DNA of 64,000 nucleotides from Glaciecola nitratireducens FR1064 (GCF_000226565.1 NC_016041.1:1178001-1242000); one strand, 5' to 3'. Shown: positions 18,518 through 28,882, counted from the stretch's first letter. Numbers and translations are program-made. Notes: generated by a model from the sequence alone, not told the origin.

Positions 18518-19885
18518 ATGGCAAAAAGAAAAACGGCTTTTGTTTGTAACGACTGCGGTTCAGAGCACCCGCGCTGGCAAGGACAATGTAATGACTGTCG
18601 CGAATGGAACACGCTTACCGAAATTATAATTGAAAATTCGGCGACTAAAAGCGTTCCAGCTAGTCGTAGCGGTTTTTCTGGCACTACAGCTGCTAAAGTA
18701 GAAATATTAAACGAAATCGATTTGGCGGCGCTTCCGCGTTTTTCTTCGGGGTTTAAAGAGCTCGATCGTGTTCTGGGGGGCGGTATTGTTCCTGGTTCCG
18801 CAATATTGATTGGTGGCTCTCCCGGAGCCGGCAAAAGTACACTATTACTGCAGGTCATGTGCCTGTTAGCTAGAACGAATTCGACACTATATGTGACCGG
18901 CGAAGAGTCGCTTCAGCAGGTCGCAATGCGAGCTAAAAGACTGCAGTTACCCGATGACAAACTCAAATTATTAGCTGAGACGAATGTTGATACTATTTGT
19001 CAATTAGCGCTTCAGCACAAACCAAGCATCATGGTTATCGATTCGATTCAAGTGATGCATATGAGTGACATTCAATCTGCGCCGGGTGGCGTGTCTCAAG
19101 TTAGAGAAAGTGCCGCTGCGTTGACACGTTTTGCGAAACAACATCACATTGCTATGTTTTTAGTTGGTCATGTAACCAAGGACGGCAGTCTTGCGGGTCC
19201 AAAGGTGTTGGAGCACTGCATTGATTGTTCCATGATGCTAGAAGGGGAGAGTGACAGCCGTTTTCGAACTTTGCGTGGTACTAAAAATAGATTCGGTGCA
19301 ATTAACGAATTGGGTGTTTTTGGTATGACCGAGAAAGGCATGAAAGAAGTGTCTAATCCGTCTGCTATTTTCTTAAACCGAGAAGATGAAGCATCACCTG
19401 GCAGTATTGTCATGACGATCTGGGAAGGAACTCGTCCGCTGCTTGTTGAAATACAAGCGCTGGTTGATTACTCGCAGCTATCGAATCCACGACGTGTTGC
19501 GGTAGGGCTTGATCAAAACAGGCTTGCTATGCTGCTAGCAGTGATGCACCGCCATGGCAATGTGCAAATGAACGATCAAGATGTATTCGTGAATGTTGTG
19601 GGTGGGGTAAAAATCACTGAAACGGGTGCTGACCTTGCGGTGTTATTGGCGATGGTATCTAGCTTTAGGAACTATACCTTACCAAAAGAGCTAATTGCCT
19701 TTGGTGAAGTAGGCTTGTCCGGTGAAATAAGGCCGGTGCCAAATGGTACTGACCGCATAACTGAAGCGGCTAAACACGGGTTTAAGCGTGCTATTGTGCC
19801 GAAAGCAAACATGCCGAAACAAAAAATACCGGGTATTGAAATTGTGCCTGTTAGTCGACTATCTGAAGCTCTCGAAGCGCTTTGA
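18518..19885 (+). CDS. radA: DNA repair protein RadA (Sms)
   Basis: RecA-like ATPase that drives branch migration during recombination. The N-terminal C4 zinc finger (CNDCG ... CNDCR, residues 11-29) is followed by a Walker A GGSPGAGKST, the RadA-specific KNRFG motif, and a C-terminal Lon-protease-like domain (DVFVNVVGGVKITETGAD region). The 455-residue length is normal. In E. coli radA follows serB; here a c-di-GMP signalling block has come between them. Confidence 0.97.
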   Translation: MAKRKTAFVCNDCGSEHPRWQGQCNDCREWNTLTEIIIENSATKSVPASRSGFSGTTAAKVEILNEIDLAALPRFSSGFKELDRVLGGGIVPGSAILIGGSPGAGKSTLLLQVMCLLARTNSTLYVTGEESLQQVAMRAKRLQLPDDKLKLLAETNVDTICQLALQHKPSIMVIDSIQVMHMSDIQSAPGGVSQVRESAAALTRFAKQHHIAMFLVGHVTKDGSLAGPKVLEHCIDCSMMLEGESDSRFRTLRGTKNRFGAINELGVFGMTEKGMKEVSNPSAIFLNREDEASPGSIVMTIWEGTRPLLVEIQALVDYSQLSNPRRVAVGLDQNRLAMLLAVMHRHGNVQMNDQDVFVNVVGGVKITETGADLAVLLAMVSSFRNYTLPKELIAFGEVGLSGEIRPVPNGTDRITEAAKHGFKRAIVPKANMPKQKIPGIEIVPVSRLSEALEAL

Positions 19886-19924
19886 TACTACTTTATAGCT
19901 GCAGCAAGCTTTGGAACGTTAAAA

Positions 19925-20650
19925 ATGACTCATTCAATTAAGACCCCTGTTGTATTTTTACCCGGAACATTATGTGATGAACGCATATTTATACCGCTGT
20001 GGCGAGCGCTGAATTCAAAAGGTAATTCACTAGATAACAAAGCTTTTGTGCCTTTGCAATGGGCTGAAGATTTGTCGCAAATGATGGCATTAAATGAAGA
20101 TCGCCTCGCTTATTTTCCTGAAAAAGTGCACTTAGTGGGGTATTCAATGGGCGGCTATATTGCGGCCTTAGTTGCTTTGGCAAATCCTGATAAAGTCGCG
20201 TCATTAACACTTATTGCTAGCACTGCAACCGCACTAGCAGATAAAGAACTTGAACAACGTAAGTTGGTGTTGAAAACCATTAAAAACAAACAATATAAAG
20301 GTATGACGCAGTCTCGCGTTGACTTTATGCTGCACAGCAATAGTCAGGGCAACAAGGAGATTGTTGCTCTGATAAAAGAGATGGCTGATGACTTGGGCCC
20401 TTCAGTATTAGGCGCACAGACAGAAGCGACGGCAAACCGACAAGATCTGATCAATAAGTTGAGCAAACAACAGTTCAACACTTACTTTTTAGTAGGGGAG
20501 CAGGACAACATTGCTACCGTACCTGAAATTACTGAGATTGCAGCGCGTGCCGAAAGATTCCAAAAAGAGGTGTTTACTAATGCTGGGCATATGCTGCCTC
20601 TTGAGCAAACGGATGCATTAGCTCTTTTCCTACATCAGCACTTGCAGTAA
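19925..20650 (+). CDS. Alpha/beta-fold hydrolase
   Basis: Cytoplasmic alpha/beta hydrolase of 241 residues. The oxyanion segment FLPGTLCDERIF, the nucleophile elbow GYSMGG (Ser about residue 75) and the C-terminal catalytic His in NAGHMLPLEQ are all present, with the Asp likely in VGEQDNI. It resembles BioH/MenH-type esterases in general plan but no specific substrate can be assigned. It follows radA by 39 bp and faces ettA across a strong bidirectional terminator. Confidence 0.85.
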   Translation: MTHSIKTPVVFLPGTLCDERIFIPLWRALNSKGNSLDNKAFVPLQWAEDLSQMMALNEDRLAYFPEKVHLVGYSMGGYIAALVALANPDKVASLTLIASTATALADKELEQRKLVLKTIKNKQYKGMTQSRVDFMLHSNSQGNKEIVALIKEMADDLGPSVLGAQTEATANRQDLINKLSKQQFNTYFLVGEQDNIATVPEITEIAARAERFQKEVFTNAGHMLPLEQTDALALFLHQHLQ

Positions 20651-20665
20651 TCACGCTTCAGTAAC

Positions 20666-20703
20666 AAAAAAGGAGCCTACATTTTCATGTAGCTCCTTTT
20701 TTG
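20666..20703. terminator. Bidirectional intrinsic terminator
   Basis: Stem of about 16 bp (AAAAAAGGAGC with TACAT on one arm, ATGTAGCTCC then TTTTTT on the other; one bulged C) and a small TTTC loop. Flanking A and T runs let it act for both the hydrolase gene (plus) and ettA (minus). Confidence 0.9.
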
Positions 20704-20736
20704 CGTGTCTGGTCTAGCCATCGTTAGACCAGCGAC

Positions 20737-22401
20737 TTAACTAATTTTCTTGTACTTCAAGCGATGTGGTTCAACAACGTCATGTCCATAAGTTTGTTTT
20801 ATCCACGTCTCATACTCATTATAGTTACCTTCGTAGAAGTTAATTTTCCCTTCATCACGGTAATCCATTATGTGTGTGGCGATGCGATCCAAAAACCATC
20901 TGTCATGCGAAATAACCATAACGCAGCCCGGAAACTCTAATATTGCGTTTTCAAGTGCACGCAAGGTTTCGACATCGAGATCGTTGGTTGGCTCATCCAG
21001 TAGCAGCGTGTTGCCGCCAGCTTTGAGTAGTTTCGCTAAATGCACACGGTTGCGTTCACCGCCCGATAAGTCTTTCACAAACTTTTGCTGGTCAGTGCCT
21101 TTGAAGTTGAAGCGACTGCAATATGCGCGGCTGTTTAATTCGAAATTGCCGATACGAACAATATCTTGTCCATCGGAAAGCTCTTGATAAACCGTTTTGT
21201 TGCCATCCATATGATCTCTAAATTGATCGACGCTAGCTAATTGAACGGTGTCGCCAATATCTATTTTACCTGAGTCTGGCTGTTCCTGACCCGTCAGCAT
21301 TCTAAATAAAGTTGATTTACCCGCTCCGTTAGGACCGATAATGCCCACAATAGCGCCTTTTGGTACTTTAAAAGTGAGGTCATCAATTAATAAGCGATCG
21401 CCATATGACTTTCTCAAGTTAGTCACTTCAATGACTTTGTCACCTAAACGCTCACCAGGTGGAATGAACAATTCATTCGTTTCGTTACGTTTTTGATAAT
21501 CGCCAGTATTCAGCTCTTCAAAGCGCGACATTCTGGCTTTGCTTTTAGCTTGACGGCCTTTGGGATTGCTTCGAACCCACTCAAGCTCTTGCTTGATAGA
21601 TTTTTGACGTGCGCTTTCAGTGCGCTCTTCTTGTGCTAAGCGTGCGTCTTTCTGTTCCAACCAGCTCGAGTAGTTACCTTCCCATGGAATACCTTGGCCA
21701 CGGTCAAGTTCAAGTATCCAACCAGCAACATTATCAAGGAAATATCTATCGTGGGTAATGGCCACAACAGTGCCTTCATAGTCATGTAGAAAACGTTCTA
21801 ACCAAGCTACCGATTCCGCATCTAAGTGGTTGGTTGGTTCATCAAGTAGTAGCATTTCAGGTTTTTCTAGCAATAGACGACACAATGCAACGCGGCGTTT
21901 TTCACCACCTGAGAGCTTACTTACGTCAGCATCCCAAGGAGGAAGACGCAAAGCATCGGCAGCACGCTCTAATGCGTTTTCTAAATTGTGACCATCTTTG
22001 GTTTGAATGATGGCCTCCATTTCACCTTGCTCTTGCGCTAGTGCATCGAAATCGGCATCTGGCTCCGCATAAGCTGCATATATTTCATCAAGTCGCTTTA
22101 ATGCATGAGCTACATCGGCGACGGCTTCTTCAATGTTGCCTCTGACGTCTTTGCTTTCATCTAGCTGCGGTTCTTGCGGCAAATAACCTATTTTTAGCCC
22201 CGTTTGAGGAATTGCTTCACCTTCAATATCGGTGTCAAGGCCAGCCATAATGCGCAGCAGTGTCGACTTACCAGAACCATTTAAACCTAAAACGCCAATT
22301 TTGGCGCCAGGGAAGAAGCTGAGGGAAATATTCTTAAGAATTTGACGATTAGGTGGGACAATTTTTCCCACTCTATGCATGCTATATACATATTGAGCCA
22401 T
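20737..22401 (-). CDS. ettA: Energy-dependent translational throttle protein EttA (ABC-F)
   Basis: ABC-F ATPase that binds the ribosomal E site and gates the first elongation step according to ATP/ADP. Two ABC cassettes are present: Walker A GLNGSGKST, signature LSGGEKRR and DEPTNHLD in the first; GPNGAGKST, LSGGERNR and DEPTNDLD in the second. The linker between them (arginine-rich, about 245-300) and the 554-residue length match EttA rather than Uup or YheS. It is monocistronic, divergent from lpxD. Confidence 0.96.
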   Translation of the reverse strand: MAQYVYSMHRVGKIVPPNRQILKNISLSFFPGAKIGVLGLNGSGKSTLLRIMAGLDTDIEGEAIPQTGLKIGYLPQEPQLDESKDVRGNIEEAVADVAHALKRLDEIYAAYAEPDADFDALAQEQGEMEAIIQTKDGHNLENALERAADALRLPPWDADVSKLSGGEKRRVALCRLLLEKPEMLLLDEPTNHLDAESVAWLERFLHDYEGTVVAITHDRYFLDNVAGWILELDRGQGIPWEGNYSSWLEQKDARLAQEERTESARQKSIKQELEWVRSNPKGRQAKSKARMSRFEELNTGDYQKRNETNELFIPPGERLGDKVIEVTNLRKSYGDRLLIDDLTFKVPKGAIVGIIGPNGAGKSTLFRMLTGQEQPDSGKIDIGDTVQLASVDQFRDHMDGNKTVYQELSDGQDIVRIGNFELNSRAYCSRFNFKGTDQQKFVKDLSGGERNRVHLAKLLKAGGNTLLLDEPTNDLDVETLRALENAILEFPGCVMVISHDRWFLDRIATHIMDYRDEGKINFYEGNYNEYETWIKQTYGHDVVEPHRLKYKKIS

Positions 22402-22653
22402 AGTTCTCTCTTTTAACCTTTTTGTTGAGATTTTGCATTAATTCAGAGATAAAACACGTTTTAACGAGCCATTTTACGAATACGAGTACACTAGCTTGAG
22501 TGTATTAATAGCGGCACGTTAACCCGAATGTGATAATCCGAATATCAGTGTCTGAATTGTAAGGACTTTGGTAATTAAGTACTAGTAAATATCTGTGATA
22601 TCATCAATAAAAAACACAAAATCGTAAAATTCAAAACAATTATAAGGAGCCTT

Positions 22654-23673
22654 ATGCCAGCGTCTTACTCTCTGCAAGAACTCACACAACATATTGGGGG
22701 CGAGCTACAGGGCGATCCAAACGCCATCATCACTAGCATGGGCACTTTAGAAGGGGCTAAAAAAGGACAGCTGTCATTTTTGACCAATTCGAAATACAAA
22801 AATGCCATGGCCAATACAAAAGCGAGCGCCGTGATTTTAAAGGAAGCCGACGCGGAATTTTGTTCAACCAATAAAATAATTCACTCTGACCCCTATGTTG
22901 CTTTCGCGAAAATTGCTCAGTTGTTGGATTCTACTCCGGTACCCGACAGCGGTATTTCCGAGCTTGCTAGCATTCATCCTACTGCTGAAATTGGCGAAAA
23001 CGCGAGTATTGCGCAGGGCGTTGTGATTGAAAGAGACGTGACGATTGGCAAAAATGCGCGTATTGGTCCGAATACTGTCATTGGCCAAGGCGCTAAGATA
23101 GGCGATGACTTGAATTTGCGGGCGAATGTCACGATTTATCATCGCGTGATTTTAGGTAATCGAGTTTCAATTCATAGTGGTACGATTGTTGGCTCTGACG
23201 GATTTGGTTACGCAAATGACAAAGGCGTGTGGGTGAAAATCCCGCAAACAGGCACCGTAGTGATTGGTGATGGCTGTGAGATCGGCGCTAACACCTGTAT
23301 TGATCGAGGTGCATTGGACAACACAATGATTGGCAACGATGTCATTATTGATAACTTAGTGCAGATTGCGCATAACGTAACGGTCGGTGATCATTCTTGT
23401 ATTTGCGGTGGCACTGGCATTGCCGGAAGCACAAATATCGGCAAATATGTGGTGATAGCGGGCACGTGTGTTGTGAATGGGCACATTGATATTTGCGACA
23501 AGGTGCAAATAACCGGTTTTAGTATGGTGACTAAATCGATTACCCAGCCTGGAGTCTACTCTTCAGGCATGCCGGTGCAACTAAATCGAGAATGGCAGAA
23601 AAACACAGTTAGACTGCGTCAAATCGATAAATTGGTTGAACGAGTCAAAGTCTTGGAAGGCCTGCATAAGTAG
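22654..23673 (+). CDS. lpxD: UDP-3-O-acylglucosamine N-acyltransferase LpxD
   Basis: Third enzyme of lipid A synthesis, adding the N-linked hydroxyacyl chain. The N-terminal uridine-binding domain (residues 1-100, with GQLSFLTNSKY) is followed by hexapeptide repeats forming a left-handed beta-helix and the catalytic His in QIAHNVTVGD, then a C-terminal helix. AAGGAG lies just before the ATG. Unusually it stands alone instead of between bamA-skp and fabZ-lpxA, so it could be a second copy. Confidence 0.92.
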   Translation: MPASYSLQELTQHIGGELQGDPNAIITSMGTLEGAKKGQLSFLTNSKYKNAMANTKASAVILKEADAEFCSTNKIIHSDPYVAFAKIAQLLDSTPVPDSGISELASIHPTAEIGENASIAQGVVIERDVTIGKNARIGPNTVIGQGAKIGDDLNLRANVTIYHRVILGNRVSIHSGTIVGSDGFGYANDKGVWVKIPQTGTVVIGDGCEIGANTCIDRGALDNTMIGNDVIIDNLVQIAHNVTVGDHSCICGGTGIAGSTNIGKYVVIAGTCVVNGHIDICDKVQITGFSMVTKSITQPGVYSSGMPVQLNREWQKNTVRLRQIDKLVERVKVLEGLHK

Positions 23674-23889
23674 GCTTTACAACTGCTTATATTTAATTCC
23701 AATAAAGCGCTATACAAGCGCCTGAAAATGCTTAAAATATCGAGTCTGAATTTTAGGTGAATACGCACATTTTAGTCCCTCATATTGTCATCGGCACTAA
23801 CAACAAGAGCAAACGCTTATTTGTGTTGTGATTGAAGTAACGAGACGAAGTGAAATATGCACGCAAAACAAGCTCAGTAGGAGATCCGT

Positions 23890-25146
23890 ATGTTATCAAG
23901 TAAAATGACTATTGCAGAATTCGATCCAGAATTGGCTGCTGCAATAAACAACGAAAACCAACGTCAAGAACACCACATCGAGCTTATTGCGTCTGAGAAT
24001 TATTGCAGTCCGCGAGTTATGGAAGCACAGGGTTCGCAACTTACCAATAAATACGCTGAAGGTTATCCGGGTAAGCGCTATTATGGCGGTTGTGAGTTTG
24101 TTGATATTGCCGAAGAATTAGCAATAGAACGAGCTAAACAGTTATTTGACTGCGACTATGCAAACGTGCAGCCACATTCTGGTTCACAGGCAAACACTGC
24201 CGTGTTTATGGCATTAATTAACGCTAATGACACCGTGTTGGGCATGAGCTTGGCCGACGGTGGTCACCTTACACATGGTTCTCACGTTAACTTTTCGGGT
24301 AAAACGTATAATGCGGTTCAGTACGGACTGCATCCAGAAACCGGCATTATTGACTACGACCAAGTCGAGGCGCTTGCCCTTGAGCACAAGCCTAAACTAA
24401 TCATCGGCGGTTTTTCTGCCTATTCAGGTATTGTCGACTGGGCTCGTTTCCGCGAAATTGCAGACAAAGTGGATGCATACTTACTAGTAGACATGGCGCA
24501 CGTTGCCGGTTTAGTTGCTGCGGGTGTTTATCCGAGTCCTCTGCCTCACGCACACGTGGTCACTACAACGACACACAAAACATTGGCTGGCCCGCGCGGT
24601 GGTCTGATTTTATCAGCCTGTGGCGATGAAACTTTATATAAAAAGTTTAACAGCTCAGTGTTCCCAGGTAACCAAGGCGGACCTTTGATGCACGTTATCG
24701 CTGCGAAAGCGGTCGCGTTCAAAGAAGCGCTTGAGCCTGAGTTCAAAACTTATCAGCAGCAAGTGCTTAAAAATGCCAAAGCAATGGTTTCGGTCATGCA
24801 AGAGCGCGGTTATAAGATTGTGTCAAACGGCACCGATAATCATTTATTTTTGCTAGACTTAATAGACAAAGATATCACGGGTAAAGATGCTGATGCTGCG
24901 TTGGGTAACGCGAATATTACCGTTAATAAAAACTCAGTGCCTAACGATCCAAGGTCACCTTTCGTCACAAGCGGTTTACGCATTGGTACTCCGGCTATTA
25001 CGAGACGCGGGTTTAAAGAGGCAGAAGCAGGCCAAGTAGCTACTTGGATGTGTGATGTATTAGACAGTATCAATGATCAAAGTGTCATCGAAAGAGTCAA
25101 AGGCGAAGTCGTAGAACTATGCGAACGCTTCCCAGTATATGGTTAG
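23890..25146 (+). CDS. glyA: Serine hydroxymethyltransferase
   Basis: PLP enzyme that interconverts serine and glycine and supplies one-carbon units on tetrahydrofolate. The PLP lysine is in [13 protein letters not shown] (about Lys230), with other family blocks [12 protein letters not shown] and [13 protein letters not shown] near the start. It is 418 residues and complete. TAGGAGATC precedes the ATG. I saw no glycine riboswitch in the 216-bp upstream gap. It is followed by a perfect terminator and then the nrdR-rib operon. Confidence 0.97.
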   Translation: MLSSKMTIAEFDPELAAAINNENQRQEHHIELIASENYCSPRVMEAQGSQLTNKYAEGYPGKRYYGGCEFVDIAEELAIERAKQLFDCDYANVQPHSGSQANTAVFMALINANDTVLGMSLADGGHLTHGSHVNFSGKTYNAVQYGLHPETGIIDYDQVEALALEHKPKLIIGGFSAYSGIVDWARFREIADKVDAYLLVDMAHVAGLVAAGVYPSPLPHAHVVTTTTHKTLAGPRGGLILSACGDETLYKKFNSSVFPGNQGGPLMHVIAAKAVAFKEALEPEFKTYQQQVLKNAKAMVSVMQERGYKIVSNGTDNHLFLLDLIDKDITGKDADAALGNANITVNKNSVPNDPRSPFVTSGLRIGTPAITRRGFKEAEAGQVATWMCDVLDSINDQSVIERVKGEVVELCERFPVYG

Positions 25147-25193
25147 TTAGTATACGGCTAGTTAAAGAGGTTTTTTAAAATTAGCTCAATTGC

Positions 25194-25230
25194 AGGCCAT
25201 ACATTGATGTGTATGGCCTTGCTTATTTTT
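25194..25230 (+). terminator. Terminator between glyA and nrdR
   Basis: Perfect 10-bp stem (arms 25194-25203 and 25210-25219, 6-nt loop) followed by TGCTTATTTTT. It ends just before the nrdR ribosome site, so it may end glyA transcripts or attenuate read-through into nrdR. Confidence 0.8.
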
Positions 25231-25243
25231 GGAGCGTCAGCTC

Positions 25244-25693
25244 ATGTTTTGTCCATTTTGTTCCGCACAAGAAACTAAAGTTATTGACTCAAGGCTCGTT
25301 GCCGACGGTGCTCAGGTGCGCAGACGCAGGGAATGCTTGGAGTGTCATGAACGATATACCACTTTCGAAATTGCTGAACTGGTCATGCCTCGTGTTGTTA
25401 AACGAGACGGTTCGCGAGAGCCTTTTAATGAAGACAAGCTGAGGGCTGGGCTACAAAGAGCACTAGAGAAACGTCCAGTAAGCACCGAACAAGTTGAAAA
25501 CTGCATTGTTCGTATTAAATCATCGCTGCGAGCAACAGGCGAACGTGAAATTAAGAGTGAGCTTGTCGGCAGTTTAATAATGGATGCGCTTAAAGAGCTG
25601 GATAAAGTAGCCTATGTCCGTTTCGCCTCGGTATACCGATCGTTCGAGGACATACGTGAGTTTGGTGAAGAAATTGCTAAGCTAGGTGATTAA
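25244..25693 (+). CDS. nrdR: Transcriptional repressor NrdR
   Basis: Zinc-ribbon and ATP-cone repressor of ribonucleotide reductase genes. The zinc ribbon CPFC...CLECHERY lies at residues 3-35 and the ATP-cone starts at [16 protein letters not shown] (about residue 49). The ATG at 25244 gives the standard MFCPFC start and 149 residues; an upstream TTG at 25229 would use the GGAG that serves this start. Its stop overlaps the ribD start by one base. No ribonucleotide reductase gene is in the window. Confidence 0.96.
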   Translation: MFCPFCSAQETKVIDSRLVADGAQVRRRRECLECHERYTTFEIAELVMPRVVKRDGSREPFNEDKLRAGLQRALEKRPVSTEQVENCIVRIKSSLRATGEREIKSELVGSLIMDALKELDKVAYVRFASVYRSFEDIREFGEEIAKLGD

Positions 25694-26895
25694 TGCCCAA
25701 ATTCACTAAAATCGATGCGCATTGGATGTCAATGGCGTTGAAATTGGCTCAAAAGGGACGTTTTTCAACAATGCCCAACCCAAATGTGGGTTGCGTCATT
25801 GTTGACAAGAATAATCAGTTGATTGGTCAAGGTTTCCATCAAAAGGCAGGTCAGGCCCACGCAGAAGTTAATGCGTTAATAAACGCTGGATTTATTCCTC
25901 ACCAAAACCCAGCAAATGAGCCAACAGTCCATCAGGATAAACCTATAACGCATGGCGCCACAGCCTATGTTACGCTAGAACCCTGCAGTCATACCGGTAA
26001 GACCCCACCGTGCGCACTTGCTTTGATTGAAGCACAAATCGCTCGGGTTGTTATTGCTAGCATTGATAAAAACCCTCAAGTCATGAATAACGGGATTGCG
26101 CAGTTAAAAGAAGCGGGTATCCAAGTAGACACAGGCTTGATGGAGTCTGAAGCGCAAAAATTAAACACAGCGTTCAATTTTCGAATGACTCATAGTTTGC
26201 CATATGTGATCGTCAAACTCGCTACCAGTATCGATGGCAAAACCGCATTGAAAAACGGTGAGAGTAAATGGATTACCGGGCCAGAGGCGCGTGCTAACGT
26301 GCAGGTAGAACGGGCCTCTAGCTGCGCTATTTTAAGTGGTGCAGACACTGTCATCGCAGATGATCCCAAATTAAACGTGCGCGATGCGGCTTTGCCTGTT
26401 TTCGAAAGTGTGCTTTTCAAACTGCGCGCTGCACAGCCTGTTAGGGTCATTATTGACGGCCAAAACCGACTGCATAATAACTATCAAATCTTTCAAGATG
26501 AACACGAAGTAATTGTCTTCAACGCCAAACATAACTTTCAATTAACGGCTAAAAATATTGAGCAAATTCAAGTGCCGCTGGTGGTCTCAACAGAACATCA
26601 ATCTGCAGAAGCTCGGCAGTATTTAGATTTACACGCTATAATGCTCGTGTTAGCTGAAAGGCAAATAAACAGAGTGTGGACTGAAACTGGGGCCGCACTG
26701 TCAGGCGCATTGTTGAAAAGCAATTTAGTCAACGAATTGATTATTTATCAAGCCCCAATTTTGCTCGGCTCTGATGCCAGAGGTGCGGTAAACATTGGCC
26801 AATTAACAAGTATAGAGCAAGCAGTTAAAACAGAATTTAAAGAAGTGACTCAGGTCGGGAAAGATCTAAAACTTCGCTTATCTATTAAAAGCTAA
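25693..26895 (+). CDS. ribD: Bifunctional riboflavin deaminase/reductase RibD
   Basis: Catalyses the second and third steps of riboflavin synthesis: deamination of the pyrimidine and NADPH reduction of the ribosyl group. The deaminase zinc motifs HAEVNAL and PCSHTGKTPPC are intact (about residues 56-100). The reductase half starts near residue 155 (YVIVKLATSIDGKTAL) and includes GAALSGALL. It is 400 residues, slightly longer than E. coli RibD because of an insert in the deaminase domain (AGFIPHQNPANEPTVHQD). It is coupled to nrdR by TAATG. Confidence 0.96.
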   Translation: MPKFTKIDAHWMSMALKLAQKGRFSTMPNPNVGCVIVDKNNQLIGQGFHQKAGQAHAEVNALINAGFIPHQNPANEPTVHQDKPITHGATAYVTLEPCSHTGKTPPCALALIEAQIARVVIASIDKNPQVMNNGIAQLKEAGIQVDTGLMESEAQKLNTAFNFRMTHSLPYVIVKLATSIDGKTALKNGESKWITGPEARANVQVERASSCAILSGADTVIADDPKLNVRDAALPVFESVLFKLRAAQPVRVIIDGQNRLHNNYQIFQDEHEVIVFNAKHNFQLTAKNIEQIQVPLVVSTEHQSAEARQYLDLHAIMLVLAERQINRVWTETGAALSGALLKSNLVNELIIYQAPILLGSDARGAVNIGQLTSIEQAVKTEFKEVTQVGKDLKLRLSIKS

Positions 26896-26927
26896 CAACA
26901 AATTAAAAGTAGTAGGAGTGTCGGTTT

Positions 26928-27587
26928 ATGTTTACTGGGATTATAGAAGCCAAGGGAACGATTAAGTCCTTGGTCAATCACGGCGACGATATTCGCCTAA
27001 CAGTTGAAACAGGCAAGCTTGATATGAGCGATGTTGCCTTAGGAGATAGCATCGCCACTAACGGCGTTTGTTTAACGGTTGTTGATTTTGGTGAGCACTT
27101 TTACAGTGTGGACGTTTCTTCTGAAACCATAAAATATACTGGATTTGCGGATTACAGTAGCGGCAGCGCCGTTAATCTTGAAAAAGCCATGCGTGCTGAT
27201 ACCCGATTTGGTGGTCACATTGTGAGTGGTCATGTTGATGGTGTGGGCGAAGTGCTTTCGGTTACTGACCATCAGCGCTACGTTGAAATCTGGGTTAAAG
27301 CGCCGGATGAATTGGCTAAGTACATTGCGCACAAAGGCTCAATTACCGTCGACGGAGTCAGCTTAACAGTAAACGAAGTTAAGGGGGCGGCTTTCATGCT
27401 TTGGCTAATCCCTCATACGTTGCAAGAAACGGTCATGGGCACTTATGCAAAAGGAACTAAAGTCAATTTAGAAGTTGACGTGATTGCGCGTTACCTAGAA
27501 AGACTTATGCTCGGTGACAAAGCCGCACAAGAAGAAAAACAAGACATCAGCATGTCATTTTTAGCTGAGCATGGTTATTTAAAATAG
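26928..27587 (+). CDS. ribE: Riboflavin synthase, alpha subunit
   Basis: Dismutates two lumazines to riboflavin in the final step of the pathway. The protein has the duplicated lumazine-binding barrel: MFTGIIEAKG with NGVCLTV in the first half and RFGGHIVSGHVDGVG with GVSLTVNEV in the second. Length 219 residues. TAGGAGTG precedes the ATG. A 7-bp perfect hairpin (arms 27591-27597 and 27601-27607) lies directly after the stop and may be a weak terminator or RNA-stabilising stem. Confidence 0.95.
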   Translation: MFTGIIEAKGTIKSLVNHGDDIRLTVETGKLDMSDVALGDSIATNGVCLTVVDFGEHFYSVDVSSETIKYTGFADYSSGSAVNLEKAMRADTRFGGHIVSGHVDGVGEVLSVTDHQRYVEIWVKAPDELAKYIAHKGSITVDGVSLTVNEVKGAAFMLWLIPHTLQETVMGTYAKGTKVNLEVDVIARYLERLMLGDKAAQEEKQDISMSFLAEHGYLK

Positions 27588-27734
27588 GGGGAGCTTTACA
27601 AAAGCTCGACTCAAATACACTAACTTGAAACAGATTCGTTTGGCATTAGCTCATTGTTGCAAGCAGAACTAGCCAGTAAAAAGACATGAAATAATCGAAG
27701 TTTCACCATATTTAAAAACACGAAGAGAAATGTA

Positions 27735-28841
27735 ATGGCGTTGAACACAACACAGGAAATTATCGAAGACATCAAGCTAGGCAAAATGGTTATTTTGATG
27801 GATGACGAGGATCGAGAAAATGAAGGTGATCTGATTATGGCTGCTGAGCACGTTACGCCAGAAGCGATTAACTTTATGGTTACCCATGCAAGGGGCCTAG
27901 TCTGTTTGCCCATGACAGCAGAGCGCTGCAAATTGTTGAAGTTGCCGTTGATGGTGGACAACAATAACGCTCAATTTTCCACTAACTTCACTGTTTCGAT
28001 TGAAGCTGCAGAAGGCGTAACTACGGGTATTTCAGCAGCCGACAGAGCAAGAACAGTTTTGGCAGCAGTCAATCCAAACGCTATTGCCAAAGACATCGTG
28101 CAGCCAGGTCATATATTCCCTCTGATTGCGAAAGAAGGCGGCGTGTTAAATAGAGCTGGACATACAGAAGCCGGTGTTGATTTGGCCAGAATGGCTGGCT
28201 GTCAATCAGCTTCAGTAATTGTTGAAATTCTCAACGATGACGGCACGATGGCGAGAAGACCTGAGCTTGAGGTATTCGCCCAGAAACATAATCTGAAAAT
28301 AGGAACGATTGCCGATCTCATCGAGTATAGAAACCTAAACGAAACGACTATTGAACAAGTAGCAACTTGCAATTTACCTACCGCTTACGGTGATTTTGAG
28401 CTCATTACTTTTAAAGACGTAATTGATGAACAAATTCATTTTGCGCTTAAAAAGGGCGACATTGTTGCAGGCAAACCAACCTTAGTGCGAGTGCATTTAC
28501 ATAATACCTTAAGTGATTTACTTAGCTCAACGCGAGCAGTGAATCGCTCGATGCCTCTTTCTGAGTCGATGCAACGCATTAATAAAGAGGGTGGTGTATT
28601 AGTTTTGCTTGGTAAAAAAGAAGACATCATTTCACAAGTGAAGCAGTTTCAAGCAGAAGATAACGGCGAAGTTGCTGAAGGTAAAGCATGGCAAGGTTCT
28701 TCTCGCACTGTAGGCGTGGGAAGTCAGATACTAGCAAGCCTAGGTATAGAGAAAATGCGTTTATTAAGCAAGCCAATTAAATACTCGGCATTATCAGGTT
28801 TTGGCCTTGAAGTTGTCGAATACGTTTACGATGAAAAATAA
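27735..28841 (+). CDS. ribB: 3,4-dihydroxy-2-butanone-4-phosphate synthase with degenerate GTP cyclohydrolase II domain (RibBX type)
   Basis: Makes the four-carbon unit of riboflavin from ribulose 5-phosphate. The N-terminal RibB domain (about 1-200) is intact: [21 protein letters not shown], and [14 protein letters not shown]. The C-terminal third has the RibA fold but lacks the three-cysteine zinc site of GTP cyclohydrolase II (no GDxxxSxxCDC-like text), so it probably has only RibB activity, as in the known RibBX variants. A separate ribA should exist elsewhere. No FMN riboswitch was seen in the 147-bp upstream gap. Confidence 0.93.
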   Translation: MALNTTQEIIEDIKLGKMVILMDDEDRENEGDLIMAAEHVTPEAINFMVTHARGLVCLPMTAERCKLLKLPLMVDNNNAQFSTNFTVSIEAAEGVTTGISAADRARTVLAAVNPNAIAKDIVQPGHIFPLIAKEGGVLNRAGHTEAGVDLARMAGCQSASVIVEILNDDGTMARRPELEVFAQKHNLKIGTIADLIEYRNLNETTIEQVATCNLPTAYGDFELITFKDVIDEQIHFALKKGDIVAGKPTLVRVHLHNTLSDLLSSTRAVNRSMPLSESMQRINKEGGVLVLLGKKEDIISQVKQFQAEDNGEVAEGKAWQGSSRTVGVGSQILASLGIEKMRLLSKPIKYSALSGFGLEVVEYVYDEK

Positions 28842-28873
28842 ACCCTTTTAACAATTAATCTTCGCGCGACTTA

Positions 28874-28882
28874 TGGTATACT
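28874..28882 (+). promoter_or_regulatory. Extended -10 promoter before ribH
   Basis: TGGTATACT (TG at 28874-28875, -10 TATACT 28877-28882) lies about 27 bp before ribH. The -35 is weak. It suggests an internal promoter that can feed ribH-nusB-thiL-pgpA separately from the upstream rib genes. Confidence 0.45.

Noticed and set aside
23674-23889. Glycine riboswitch upstream of glyA
   Set aside because: No tandem aptamer-like conserved segments seen; only ordinary intergenic sequence.
27588-27734. FMN riboswitch upstream of ribB
   Set aside because: The characteristic conserved core (AGGG...GGTG...) is absent; only one short hairpin is present.
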